Origin: Planctomycetia bacterium
Lineage (GTDB): Bacteria; Planctomycetota; Brocadiia; Brocadiales; Brocadiaceae
Direction: 5' to 3'
Length of the DNA: 64,000 nt
Assembly: GCA_015075005.1 (NCBI GenBank)
Contig: JABTVC010000001.1
Coordinates: 1,488,001 to 1,552,000, forward strand
Shown here: positions 48,129-58,175 of the stretch, in pieces
Position numbering within the stretch: position 1 is the stretch's first letter
How the letters are laid out: each line of letters starts with the position of its first letter
Made by a program: the position numbers and the translations under genes
Notes under the pieces: generated by a model
Databases searched by the model: none
The model's input: the letters and a program-made list of their open reading frames with translations, nothing else
Told to the model about the DNA's origin: nothing

Positions 48129-49743
48129 ATGTTGCGCTGGTATAAAAGTGTAATTATTACGCTTGTTCTTTGGATAGGTATTTTTGCAAGTTTGCAATGC
48201 ACAAACAAATCTGCTGATATCTCACAAAAATCCGTATTAAAAATTGCACTAGAAAATGATATTCAAACCCTGGACCCTGTACAATTAACTGATCCATATA
48301 CAAGTCGTATTATCTGGCAAATCTATGAGGGCTTGATAAATCTCGATGCAAAGGGGAACTTAGTACCATTAATTGCAGAATCCTGGGAAAGCTATTGATG
48401 ATTTCAAAACCTGGCGTTTTAAGATTCGTGATGGTATTAATTTCCATAAAGCAGAATGTTTTCCTGTACCAAATAACACTCGAAATGTAACTGCCTATGA
48501 TGTGGTATACAGCTATACACGGTTTGCAGGAGCGCTAGGCTCTTTTATATTTACTGGACTTGTTGAGGGATTTGATACTTACATTGCAAAAAAATCAAAA
48601 GAGATTTCGGGTTTTCGTGCCCTTAATGAACATACGTTTGAAATTCGGCTTACAAAATCAGAACCTGCCTTTTTGTATCGTTTGACTAGTCCATTCCTTT
48701 CTATTATGCCTAAGGAAGCAGTGGATTTAGGTATCGAGAGGTTCGGAAAGGATGTAGCTATTGGTACAGGTCCCTTTTGCTTGGTGAATCGGACAGATAC
48801 AGAAGTAGAACTCAAAAGAAATCCTGATTACTGGCGCCCATTGGCAGGTAACATTGAAAAAGTTTTTTTTAGAGTTATCAAAAATCCTCAGTTTTGTATA
48901 GCCGAATTCGAAAAAGGAAATTTAGATATTATTTTATTACCTACCAATATGATTCCGTACTTTATTGCCGCCGGAACTCAATTGAAAGATAAATATGCAG
49001 AAAAATATGCTATTACATTTCAGCCAACGTATAACGTCCATTTTATTGGAATCAATAATAAACTTGTGAATGATGTTCATTTACGAAAGGCTATTGCACT
49101 GGCTATTGATCCTGATCCGATCATTGATACTATCCTTAACGGAGCTGCCATCCATGCAAATAGTATTGTTTATCCTGGTATGCTTGGATATCAATCACCA
49201 TTATTCTTAACGGGCGATCCCAAAAGGGCTCAGGAAGAATTAAAAAAATCGAACTATTCGGGAAAAAACATGAAACTGCTCATTCATGATGCCAGTAATA
49301 GTGAGACAATAGGCCAGGTTATTCAAAGTCAATTAACCAAGATTGGTATCAATGTAACTCTGGAAAAAGTAGATTTTAATACCGCAATGAGTCAGGTGTT
49401 TACCGGAAATACCCCGGAACTTTTTTCTATGTTCTTTGAGTGTATTTATGGTGCTCCGGAGTTGCTTTTTGATGTTTATCGTTCAGAAAAGATACCGAGT
49501 CCTAATGTTGTTGCATATAAAATACGAGAGTTGATAGTTTGATTAAGCAAGCATTAAATGAGAGTCAGCGCGAAAAAGATAAATCATACCCTTTTTCAAG
49601 CAGAAGAAATTGTGCTGGAAGATGCTCCGTATGTCTGGTTATACCATGCTGAAAATGTATTGTTATATAAAAAGATACTATCCAATGTTGCCATTAATTT
49701 TCATAATCACTGGATGTTATCTGAAATAAAAATAGATAGATAA
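48129..49743 (+). CDS. Peptide-binding lipoprotein of ABC transporter (SBP family 5), frameshifted
   Basis: N-terminal signal with lipobox ASLQC (Cys about residue 24). The family-5 core includes ALENDIQTLDPVQLTDPYTS, AESWE, GTGPFCLVNRTDTEVELKRN, LRKAIALAIDPDPIIDT and DAPYVWLYHAENVLLYK. Frame changes occur near 48390, 49515 and about 49590. The reconstructed protein is about 535 residues, the normal size for OppA/DppA-like proteins. It captures peptides outside the membrane for OppBC. Its start overlaps the end of the radical SAM gene by 17 bases, so the insertion upstream may also affect its translation. Confidence 0.85.
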
Positions 49744-49749
49744 TATTTT

Positions 49750-50670
49750 ATGAATCAAACAGGTAGGGTATTTTGTTATTATGTCTCTTTGTTATTTGGC
49801 TTACTATTTCTGAACTTTCTGTTATTCAACGTTATTCCTTCCGATCCTTCAAGAATTATGTTAGGGCCAAACGCTGACAATGCTGCTGTAGAGCATTTAA
49901 GACAAGAGTTTGGCCTAAATGATCCATTAATAAAACAATTTACTCACTATATCCAAGGGCTCTTATCCTTTGACCTTGGTATTTCATATACTACCCGACG
50001 TGCAGTATGGCCGGATGTCGCATCTAGTTTCAAAGTAACTCTCTTAAGTTCTTTTAGTGCCTTATTACTAGCTACTATTTATAGCATTATTTCTGCATAC
50101 ATTTCTTTTGTTTCTAAGTCAGGTTTTCGCAAGTTTTTTACAGCTCTAAATAGCAATTTAATGAGCGTGCCGAGTTTAGTCATCGCCATAGTTTTTGGCT
50201 TGTTTTGTATTCGTTGGGATTTATTAAGCTTTGCTGGCACAGGTGATGTACGAAATATCCTCATGTCAGCACTGGTTTTAACCATTTATCCCTCCGCCTC
50301 TCTTTCTCAAATTCTTCTCGAACAAACATTTACTCTTGACAAACAACCTTATATTATCGAAGCCCGGAGCTTTGGCTTTACAAATAGTTTTATCTTCTGG
50401 AAAAGACTTCTTAAGAATGCACTCTTGCCCTGGATATCACAGATTTCTAATGTTGTAGCTATTTTAATAGGTGGTGCTGCGGTCGTAGAAGTTGTTTTTT
50501 CTGTACCTGGCATAGGCCGACTGCTTTTCCAGGCAGTTTTACGTCGAGACTTGCCTATTTTACAAGGTATTTTAGCTACGGTTACCAGTTGCTTCATTAT
50601 AATTAATATCCTTACAGAGTTCGTTTATTGGTTTCTGAACCCTCGTAAAGGAGAGATTCATGTTGTATAA
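49750..50670 (+). CDS. Oligopeptide ABC permease (OppB/DppB-like)
   Basis: 306 residues with six predicted membrane helices. The N-terminal OppB signature is present (FNVIPSDPSRIMLGPNADNA, LRQEFGLNDPLIKQFTHYIQ, GLLSFDLGISYTTRRAV). The cytoplasmic EAA-type loop is YIIEARSFGFTNSFIFWKRL, ending with VVEVVFSVPGIGRLLFQAVL. Intact. It overlaps oppC by 11 bases. Confidence 0.93.
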   Translation: MNQTGRVFCYYVSLLFGLLFLNFLLFNVIPSDPSRIMLGPNADNAAVEHLRQEFGLNDPLIKQFTHYIQGLLSFDLGISYTTRRAVWPDVASSFKVTLLSSFSALLLATIYSIISAYISFVSKSGFRKFFTALNSNLMSVPSLVIAIVFGLFCIRWDLLSFAGTGDVRNILMSALVLTIYPSASLSQILLEQTFTLDKQPYIIEARSFGFTNSFIFWKRLLKNALLPWISQISNVVAILIGGAAVVEVVFSVPGIGRLLFQAVLRRDLPILQGILATVTSCFIIINILTEFVYWFLNPRKGEIHVV

Positions 50671-51457
50671 ATACAGACGACTGATTATTGCGTCCGGCAT
50701 CATTGCTGGACTTTGGTTACTATTTGAGGTTTGGGCTTTAATTGTTTCAGCTTCACCTACTGAAGTTGTTTTGAGTGAAAGATTACTTAATCCTTCTATC
50801 GAGCATTGGTTTGGAACTGATGATTTGGGTCGTGATATATTATCGCGCACTGCGTATGGGGCTCGGCTTTCTTTTCGTGTTTCCATCTTAGCCTGGTTTG
50901 CTTCTTTATCTTTTGGGTTGTTTCTGGGAGGTATAGCAGGTTATTGGGAAGGTTCTTGGTTAGATAGAACAATTAGCTGGTGTACAGGAGCCCTTTTTAT
51001 AATTCCGTATATGATCATAATAATAGCTGCACTGAGTGTATTAGGTCCGGGATTAGAAAACGCATATCTTGTCCTGACTTTTATTGCCTGGGCTGCCCCT
51101 GCACGAATGACACGTATCAACGTTATTAAGATAAAAACTCAGGATTATATTCGCGCAGCACATGCTATGGGATTCTCTCCATTGTCGATTATTCTAAAAG
51201 CTATACTTCCCGCTGTTATTCCTACTGTTTTAATTGCCTCGGTGGGTATTTTGCCTGAATTGATAGCACTAGATGCCGGATTATCATTTTTTGGTCTGGG
51301 AGTACGACCCCCTGCTCCCTCATTGGGAAAGATGATAGTGGATGGTCTTAGTAACCTTTCTCTTGCATGGTGGATAGCACTAGCGCCAACGTTTGCTTTG
51401 GGATTAATTTGTATTAGTGTTAATATAGCTGCAAGAATATTGAGGAATGCCACATGA
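50660..51457 (+). CDS. Oligopeptide ABC permease (OppC/DppC-like)
   Basis: 265 residues. The family segment HWFGTDDLGRDILSRTAYGA precedes the permease domain; the EAA loop is YIRAAHAMGFSPLSIILKAI and the C-terminal block ALDAGLSFFGLGVRPPAPSL. Intact. A GTAAAGGAGAG ribosome-binding site lies in the end of oppB. It overlaps the next gene by four bases, tying the signalling genes to the transporter. Confidence 0.93.
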   Translation: MLYKYRRLIIASGIIAGLWLLFEVWALIVSASPTEVVLSERLLNPSIEHWFGTDDLGRDILSRTAYGARLSFRVSILAWFASLSFGLFLGGIAGYWEGSWLDRTISWCTGALFIIPYMIIIIAALSVLGPGLENAYLVLTFIAWAAPARMTRINVIKIKTQDYIRAAHAMGFSPLSIILKAILPAVIPTVLIASVGILPELIALDAGLSFFGLGVRPPAPSLGKMIVDGLSNLSLAWWIALAPTFALGLICISVNIAARILRNAT

Positions 51458-52302
51458 ATGTTAGTAAATACATTTCTTATTACCATTCGTTACCCTGGCC
51501 CTCATCTCAATTATCAAAGATAATTACCGGTTACGCTGATAAATTGAACAACTATCTTTTATCTAATAGAACCTTCAATAATAGCTCAGTTCCTGTCAAT
51601 TTGGTTTTTTTTATGTTTGATTCAGAAAAACGTAAATTCCATTTCCTTTCCTCTCTTCATACGAATATCCTGATAAATTTTACTATTCCTTTTTTAGAGG
51701 ATAGAAACTTTTTCCTGCGCAGTCTCAATCCGATACTAGACCGTATTCCACAAACTAAGGAAGTAAACGAATCGTATGAATTCCTGCGAAGAGAACAATC
51801 TCTTACTCCTGCAACTGTGGCGAATTTTCTCAATGTCTCATTTTATTTTCCTCTGCCAGTTGAATTTATTGATGGGTTCCTATTCGAGCTTTGGAGCAAC
51901 AATAACGTAAATGCTGATGAATCTTTTGAAGTACTTATTTCCTCTAAGCCCGATCCTTCTGGTTTGCCAAGATTCGCTATTAAACAGTTACATTCCAAGG
52001 ATTGGATTAAGAATAACAATGACAGTATATGGCATGGCCAGGCGAAAAGAGAAGACATACAACCTGTAACATTTTATAAAGATTGGATTGGTGCAATAAC
52101 AGGGGTAACAAAGGCTATCCATTCAGGATCAAAACACGGCTTTTGGATACCTGTGGTCAATGAATGTGAAACTAAAAGACTTCTAGGATTCCTTCATGCA
52201 CGAGCGAAAGATCGCGAGATCTTGCAAGTATATGAGTTGTTCTGGAAAAATAATCTCCATGGTTTTGTGGGGGAAATAAAAAATGTTGGAATTAAACCCT
52301 AA
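51454..52302 (+). CDS. Unknown sensor-like protein, paralogous to N-terminus of next gene
   Basis: 282 residues with no membrane segment and no known motif. The C-terminal region (KHGFWIPVVNECETKRLLGF, LHARAKDREILQVYELFWKN) aligns by eye with residues about 214-265 of the following protein (FGIWLPIRNGKGVKKGRILG, FVNFICKNEELKNYVKEYLQ). The N-terminal parts also correspond roughly in length and hydrophobic pattern. It therefore looks like a stand-alone copy of that protein's sensor domain. It overlaps oppC by four and the next gene by 20 bases. Confidence 0.65.
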   Translation: MNVSKYISYYHSLPWPSSQLSKIITGYADKLNNYLLSNRTFNNSSVPVNLVFFMFDSEKRKFHFLSSLHTNILINFTIPFLEDRNFFLRSLNPILDRIPQTKEVNESYEFLRREQSLTPATVANFLNVSFYFPLPVEFIDGFLFELWSNNNVNADESFEVLISSKPDPSGLPRFAIKQLHSKDWIKNNNDSIWHGQAKREDIQPVTFYKDWIGAITGVTKAIHSGSKHGFWIPVVNECETKRLLGFLHARAKDREILQVYELFWKNNLHGFVGEIKNVGIKP

Positions 52303-54997
52303 AAGAAGCTCACGCCTGATTACTGTAATAAAGGAATGGAGAGATAAGTTAGAAACAATAATTGACGATAAAGATGCAAAATTTATCTTTTCTTTTATGC
52401 TACGAGACCCTTTTGATGGTAGCTTACATATGTGCGTAGATTTGAAAACAATTTATAAATCATGGGAAGAGTTAAGAATAATTTATGAAAATAATAAGGA
52501 ATCGTTAACAAACTACATAAGAGAAAAACTGGGGAGTAATAGTTATTATGAAATACTGGATAAAGAGCTTATGGATTCCAAGGTTGTTGGTAATGATTAT
52601 ATCATTGCATTTTTATCTCTGTGGCATGTTTTCCCTTTCCCTTTAACGCCGATTGATAATAACCAAGATAATTTAAACGAACCAAATGAATTTACATGTA
52701 TAGATGATAGTCTTTATTTTTATGAAGAAAGTAGAAATGTAATATTTGAAAATATTGTCGATGTTAGTACTAAAAATTTGGAGTTTAAATTTGAAATCAC
52801 TGGGAAAGAAATAACTTGCACTCAAAAACCATCAAAACATACAACTACACAAGAAAAAATGGTTGTTTTAGACAATTATTTACAAAATACCAAATTTATA
52901 ACAAATACAGAGACCTTTGAGCAGGGATTTGGCATTTGGCTACCAATAAGGAATGGAAAAGGAGTCAAAAAAGGAAGAATATTAGGGTTTGTTAATTTCA
53001 TTTGTAAAAATGAAGAGTTAAAAAATTATGTAAAGGAATATTTGCAAAATAATTTTGAACTAATTCACTTTCAATTAAATACAGCTTTTTTTGAGGGTAC
53101 GCTATTTGAAATTGAAGAAGAGGTGAAAGAGATAGCGGATACTAACCTCTTGGAAAAGACTGATGAGTTAATAAAAAGAATCTTGTTTATACCAGAAGGC
53201 GATAGATGTAAAAAAGATATAAATGTTTGTTATGCGGATATTCCTTATGAATACAAGAAAAAGCAAAACTCATCCATTCTTGAATTTAAAAATGGATTAC
53301 CCGTTGACTGCAATTGTAATTATATAAGTAAAAATAATTGTACGGAAGATTGCAAAATATATCAAAAGAGCAAAATATTAGAGCTGATCATAAAGTTAGT
53401 ACAAAAAAAAGACCGAGAAAAAGAAATTCTAAAACACGGGACCAAAACTGCCAGGGCAACTATTATAAGCGGGAGTGTTTCGCATAACATAGGGTCTCAT
53501 GTATTGTCTAGCATCGATGAGAAAGTAATTGAAACCAGACGCCCTGATGTTGAAAGGCTGATATCTTATGTACAACAAAGGATGGACTATATTGCCGGTG
53601 TTACCTCTGATTATCCTCTATGGTCGGAACCGACTTTCTTCTTTTTCGATCTCCTTGAAGGATTTTTTCAGCAAGGTTTATTGCTGGACTATATCACAAA
53701 TGATGATGGTGTGCCGGGGGAAAAAATCAAGTTTCATGTGAAGTATAAAAATAGCCAGCGCGTTTATAGGCGAGCAAGAATTATACAATTAGCGAACGGT
53801 AATAACGTAGATGAAACTGAAAAACCATGTTGGGGAAGTGACGAAGTAATAGAGAAGAAAATAAATTTTTTGAGTAAAAAAGGGTATAAAGTTAAAGATA
53901 AAAAGGAATGTGAATTTAAAACATTTAGTGAAAATGAGGAAGATTTTCTTGTTAGTATTCCAGGTGGTGTAATTGGCCGACATGCCTTTTACGCCCTGCT
54001 GGAAAACTTTATGCGTAATGGAGCAAAATACGGTAATGAAGAACTTAAGAAAAGCGCAATATATTATCATGTGTCTCTAGAGATAGAAGAAAAGAATGAA
54101 TATTTTGAAGTCAAGCTTTACGATAATTGGTCAAAAAAAGAAGGATTAGTTAACGATATTCAAGAAAAGATTAAAAAACCTATTGTGCAGAATGATGGTA
54201 GCCCCACGCCAGGAGATTGGGGTATTCAGGAGATGAAGATAAGCGCCGACTACCTTGCTTCACCTCATATTACTGAACGCGTTGAAGACGGCACTATACC
54301 TGAAGACAAAGAATTCTCTGTTAATACAGAAAATAATAAAAAGTATAGAATATGGGCAGAAAAACAAGATTGTAATAAAATTGAAGTATTATCTTATAAA
54401 TTCATACTTCAAAAATCAACACTCGTAGCCGTGGCTAACTTCAACGGAGAGTTACAACAAGAAGGTGACTTATCAAAAGGAGTGGTGATAAAGTCTGTCA
54501 GTTCTGAAGAAAACCTGTTAAAGCTCGTAAAAGAGTTTTCTCCTCAACTTTTGATTATCAGGCCACCCGAAAATCAAGACAAATTAAGTAGTTTATTGAA
54601 ATACTTGAAGGAAAATCACGTTAGCTTTCCATCGAGAGTATTACTCTGCGTGGATAATGATGCTAAAATTGATGGAAGAAACGGGAAAATTAATAATATT
54701 CAAGGTATTGCACCAAGACGATACCTAGCAGGCAAGTGGCCAAAACTAGACGATTCTGATTGGGAAAAATTTATTATAAATGTTTATAAAGAATGGATTA
54801 TAAGATTGAGAAAACTTGAAAATGGGAAAAAATTGAACCTTGTAGTCTATTTTAAGCGAGTTAAAACTCATAAAACTATAACACAGTGGCAAGAAATAAT
54901 AAAAGAAGTTCAAAATTCGATACTGCAAGAAATAGTAGATATTACCTTAATCCATGTAGAATATAAAGATGAAGAAATAAAGACTTTGTTAAAAGAT

Positions 54998-56321
54998 GGT
55001 TCTTCTCCAAATTAGTCAATAGAAATTGAGGAGAAATTTCATTAAATCATTGAAAAGAGTGGACATTTGGTGTTTCCTATATACCGATATATAACTTATT
55101 TACAGGAGGCCAGCAATGTCCACGTTAAGTATATTACCATATTTTCCTTTTCAGCGGGTAAGAATTACAAAGCAAACTGTTTTTTCTGATGCTGAGATAT
55201 CCCAGCTTACTGCAGTGCCCGATGAACGATTTCACCCAATATGTCATGTGTGTGGCAGCAAAGCACAGCGCATTTATCGTCACGACAAACGAGCTTTGCG
55301 GGATATGAATCTTGGTTCCGTTCGCGTATGGATAAATTGTTCGTATCGTAAGATAGCCTGTGAGTCATGCAATCGAATCGTAGTTGAAGACTTAGGTTTT
55401 TCAACCTTACAGTCGTGTTACGCATCGTTTAGCAGCGTATATTCACGAACTGTAAAATGTTAACCATTACCGAAGCAAAAACATTTTGGAATGAACTGGA
55501 AAACAGTAAAAGCAATCGATAAGTTTTTTCTGGAACGACAATACGCGCAGACTGACTATCAGCATCTTCGCATACTGGCAGTAGACGAAATCTCTGTTAA
55601 GAAGGGACAGCGCTATTTGACCGTTGTTCTGGACTATCTGAGTGGTCGGGTAGTCTGGGTGGGTAAGGAAAGAACAAAAGAAACCCTGGAAACCTTCTTT
55701 GCCGGTATGACAGAGGAGGAGGAGACAGTCTCTTGAGGCCTTGCCATGGATATGTGGGACCCTTATATTCTTGCAGTAAAAAGCATGTGCCGCATGTCAA
55801 GATAGTCTTTGACCTGTTTCATGTAGTATCAGGTTTTGGTAAGTTATTGACAAGGTACGAAATGCTGAATACCAAAAAGCGTCGAAAGAGGACAAGGGGC
55901 GTCTTCAAGGGTTCAAAATATCTTTGTTAAAAACAAACGAAATATTCGCAGGAAAAACACCGAACATCCTCAAACAGCTCTTGTCACTCAATGAAACAAT
56001 AAATACCGTTCTGATTCTTAAAGACAAACTCAAACATATTTGGACTTATACCTCTCACGGACGTGGCGAGAAAAGCCATTGACGAATGCGCCTTTTAGCG
56101 AAAACGATAAACCATTCTGTTGTGCATAGGTTTGCAAACATGCTTATGAAACATAGCTATGGAATCTTGAATCACTGTGACTATAAAATTCATACGAGTA
56201 AACCTCGAAGGGGTTAATAATAAGATCAAGGTTATCAAAGAAAAGCTTATGGATTTCATGACGAACGGTACTTTTCATTAAAAATTATACAAGCTTTTGC
56301 AAACTAATTTGGAGAAGAACC
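54998..56321 (+). mobile_element. ISL3-family element with 8-bp target duplication (1324 bp)
   Basis: Perfect 19-bp terminal inverted repeats GGTTCTTCTCCAAATTAGT lie at 54998-55016 and 56303-56321, flanked by direct repeats TAAAAGAT at 54990-54997 and 56322-56329. This is the canonical ISL3 8-bp duplication. A different ISL3 type from the one at 6.4 kb. Confidence 0.93.
55116..56307 (+). pseudogene. ISL3-family transposase, frameshifted
   Basis: Begins MSTLSILPYFPFQRVRITKQ. The zinc-finger segment is CHVCGSKAQRIYRHDKRALR, then ILAVDEISVKKGQRYLTVVL (first Asp), FDLFHVVSGFGK (second) and GVNNKIKVIK, KAYGFHDERYFSLKIIQAFA at the end. Multiple frameshifts after about residue 110 inactivate it. 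Confidence 0.85.
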
Positions 56322-57114
56322 TAAAAGATAAATGTAATATTTGTTTGTTTGATAATCATAACAGAATATACAAAACACTCGAAGAGTATGAAAATATTAA
56401 AAACTCTTTCCGACATCCAACTGGAACTGAGGAAGATTTTAAATGTAAAAGTATTTTTGATCTTTTGCAGAATTTTCCTCGGAATTTTACAGGAATGTAT
56501 ACTCTTCTTCTTTTATTGGAATCTGCAATTACAAAGTGTTTAATTATTGACGAAAGAGTTATACATACGGTTGTGGGAAATTCAGTAAAAGATAATGAAG
56601 AAATTCGCATAAAGGATAAATGTAGGCACTTAAAACAAGCAGGATGCTATATTCCCGCCCATCTTATAACCAACAATGGAAAATATTTATGTTTACTCAA
56701 AGATGAAAAATATATTAATTCAATTCCACGAAAAAAATACTACAATAGAAAAGAAGATACCAATATAATTAATGTAAATGAGGAAGTTTACATTGTGTAA
56801 GAGACTATGATGGTAATTTACCAGGACAGTTTGACTATATTATAATCCATAAAAGTATGTTAGATACTTTAGAAAAAGATATAAATTTGGATAAAACAAA
56901 ATTTATACGGTCCCTCTATAATTTTGGCCCTGAGGGTAATCTTAACTTCCGAAAAGGAAAAGGCAAACGAATAAAACAACGGACAAAAATAGACCCAGTA
57001 ACTTCAGGTTTTAGAATATTCAATATTAAAACAATTTACTATAACAGAACTTTCAAAATATCATTTGAATCGAATCATTTTCTCAATTAATAAGTGAGAT
57101 AATCTTTATATCGG

Positions 57115-58092
57115 ATATCATTTTTGTGTGCCAAAGAAGATGAATTAAAGGGTGCGTGGAACGATAATAAAAAAGTTATTATAATTAACGCGTCTGATAA
57201 GAAAATGACGTAAAAGATGTTTTTGATTGTTTTGACAAAAATGCAAAGATTTTGAAAAGGAGTTTGGAAAAAAATATACGGAATATAAAAATTCTAGAAA
57301 CATTTATGTGGTATTTCACGGTGGACAAGAGGATTGGAGAATTTTATCAGTAATCTAAATCCTGATCCTGCAAGTGCAATTAATAAGGCCAACCACTTTT
57401 TCTATTGTTTACATGGAGGACCAGCCGAAGAAAAGTTGAGAGGTGAAAAAGTATTGACGCCACTTGCAAATGCTGTATGTGATGACAAAAGTGAATTATT
57501 TAATGATAGATTCGGGTGGTTGCTGAAATTATGCAAACAAGAAACAACGATTGATAAAGTTCCTTGGTCATGGGTAACTACGACAAATAAGGTACTTCGT
57601 TCATTTTTACCTTTGGACATAGATATGCAGGCGTTAGCAGATAAAACAGTTGATGTTAATAAGGAAAAATATTTACAGGAGATGGCTAAAGACCTTGAGG
57701 AGCTTTACTCTTCAATAGAAAAGAAGAATATCCATTATCGCCGAAAAATATATGACCTCTGGTATCTGCTTAGAAAAAAAGAATGGCTTAAAGAAAAGAA
57801 CTTAGAATATTCTCCCGAATTAGAGAAATTTACTCCAATAGGAAAACCAACGTCAAAACTTTACGAATTGGCTGGTATCAAGGATGAAAAACCAGATTTA
57901 GCATTCCAAATCCACAATTTCCTTATGATGCTTGATACAAATACAGATATACTTGAAAACAAAGCGAAAGAAATTTGCAAACCACTTCATATTACAGTTC
58001 CAGATAAAGAAAATAATACAACTGAAGAAATTAACACCTTTCATGAAGGGTATTGCAAACTTTATGAATACTTGAAAAAACACGAGGTTTAG
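57115..58092 (+). CDS. Unknown protein, N-terminus frameshifted
   Basis: The intact part is the 252-codon frame from 57334 (TTG), which includes SAINKANHFFYCLHGGPAEE and a helical, Lys/Glu-rich remainder. Upstream, other frames contain protein-like pieces, SDIIFVCAKEDELKGAWNDN, KKVIIINASD and EKEFGKKYTEYKNSRNIYVV, FHGGQEDW. These probably form the true N-terminus after two or three shifts. The last piece aligns in place with FHGG/LHGG-type repeats. No family recognised. Same strand as the flanking signalling genes. Confidence 0.5.
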
Positions 58093-58175
58093 CTAAACAA
58101 AATAAAGAGTAGGTTACTATTCGGTTCTCAACCTTATTTTGAGTATGTGAAATAATAAAAGATTGCTCATTAACT

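Larger units (their letters stand above)
45893..48145 (+). pseudogene. Radical SAM protein interrupted by IS630
   Basis: The N-terminal part has the 4Fe-4S motif CNLRCRHC (NDTCNLRCRHCYLQTAQTQI), then VGKEPLLNFQSVK and DIGLLTNGMSLL, typical of radical SAM strands. At DISVDGL the IS630 element intervenes. Removing the IS and one TA joins GL to AVEHDLLRGEGAFS. After several frameshifts the gene continues WATKYFPGPLWLTPTLNRMN, LAPDVLQYFADAGWVPASEG and RYNVRITPEGYGLLPEDVFR to the stop at 48145. Reconstructed length is about 370 residues. Located between the ATPase and the binding protein of a peptide transporter, it suggests modification or use of a peptide substrate. Non-functional as written. 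Confidence 0.75.
52283..57090 (+). pseudogene. Histidine-kinase-like GHKL ATPase interrupted by ISL3
   Basis: The open part is 910 residues, the last five IS-encoded. Residues 1-290 form a sensor-like region. A Cys cluster follows (C309, C316, C343, C345, C353, C357). An H-box-like helix SGSVSHNIGSHVLSSI (His401, His406) leads to an ATPase region with N-box LLENFMRNGAKYG (572-584), KLYDN (611-615) and GDWGIQEM (644-651). From about 715 there is a receiver-like Rossmann region (LLIIRPPE, RVLLCVDND). Deleting the IS and one 8-bp duplication joins LLKD to KCNICLFDNHNRIYKTLEEY and LLLLESAITKCLIIDERV. A later frameshift near 56800 leads to DYIIIHKSMLDTLEKDINLD. The original protein was about 1150 residues or more. 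Function unknown; inferred signal transducer. Confidence 0.65.
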
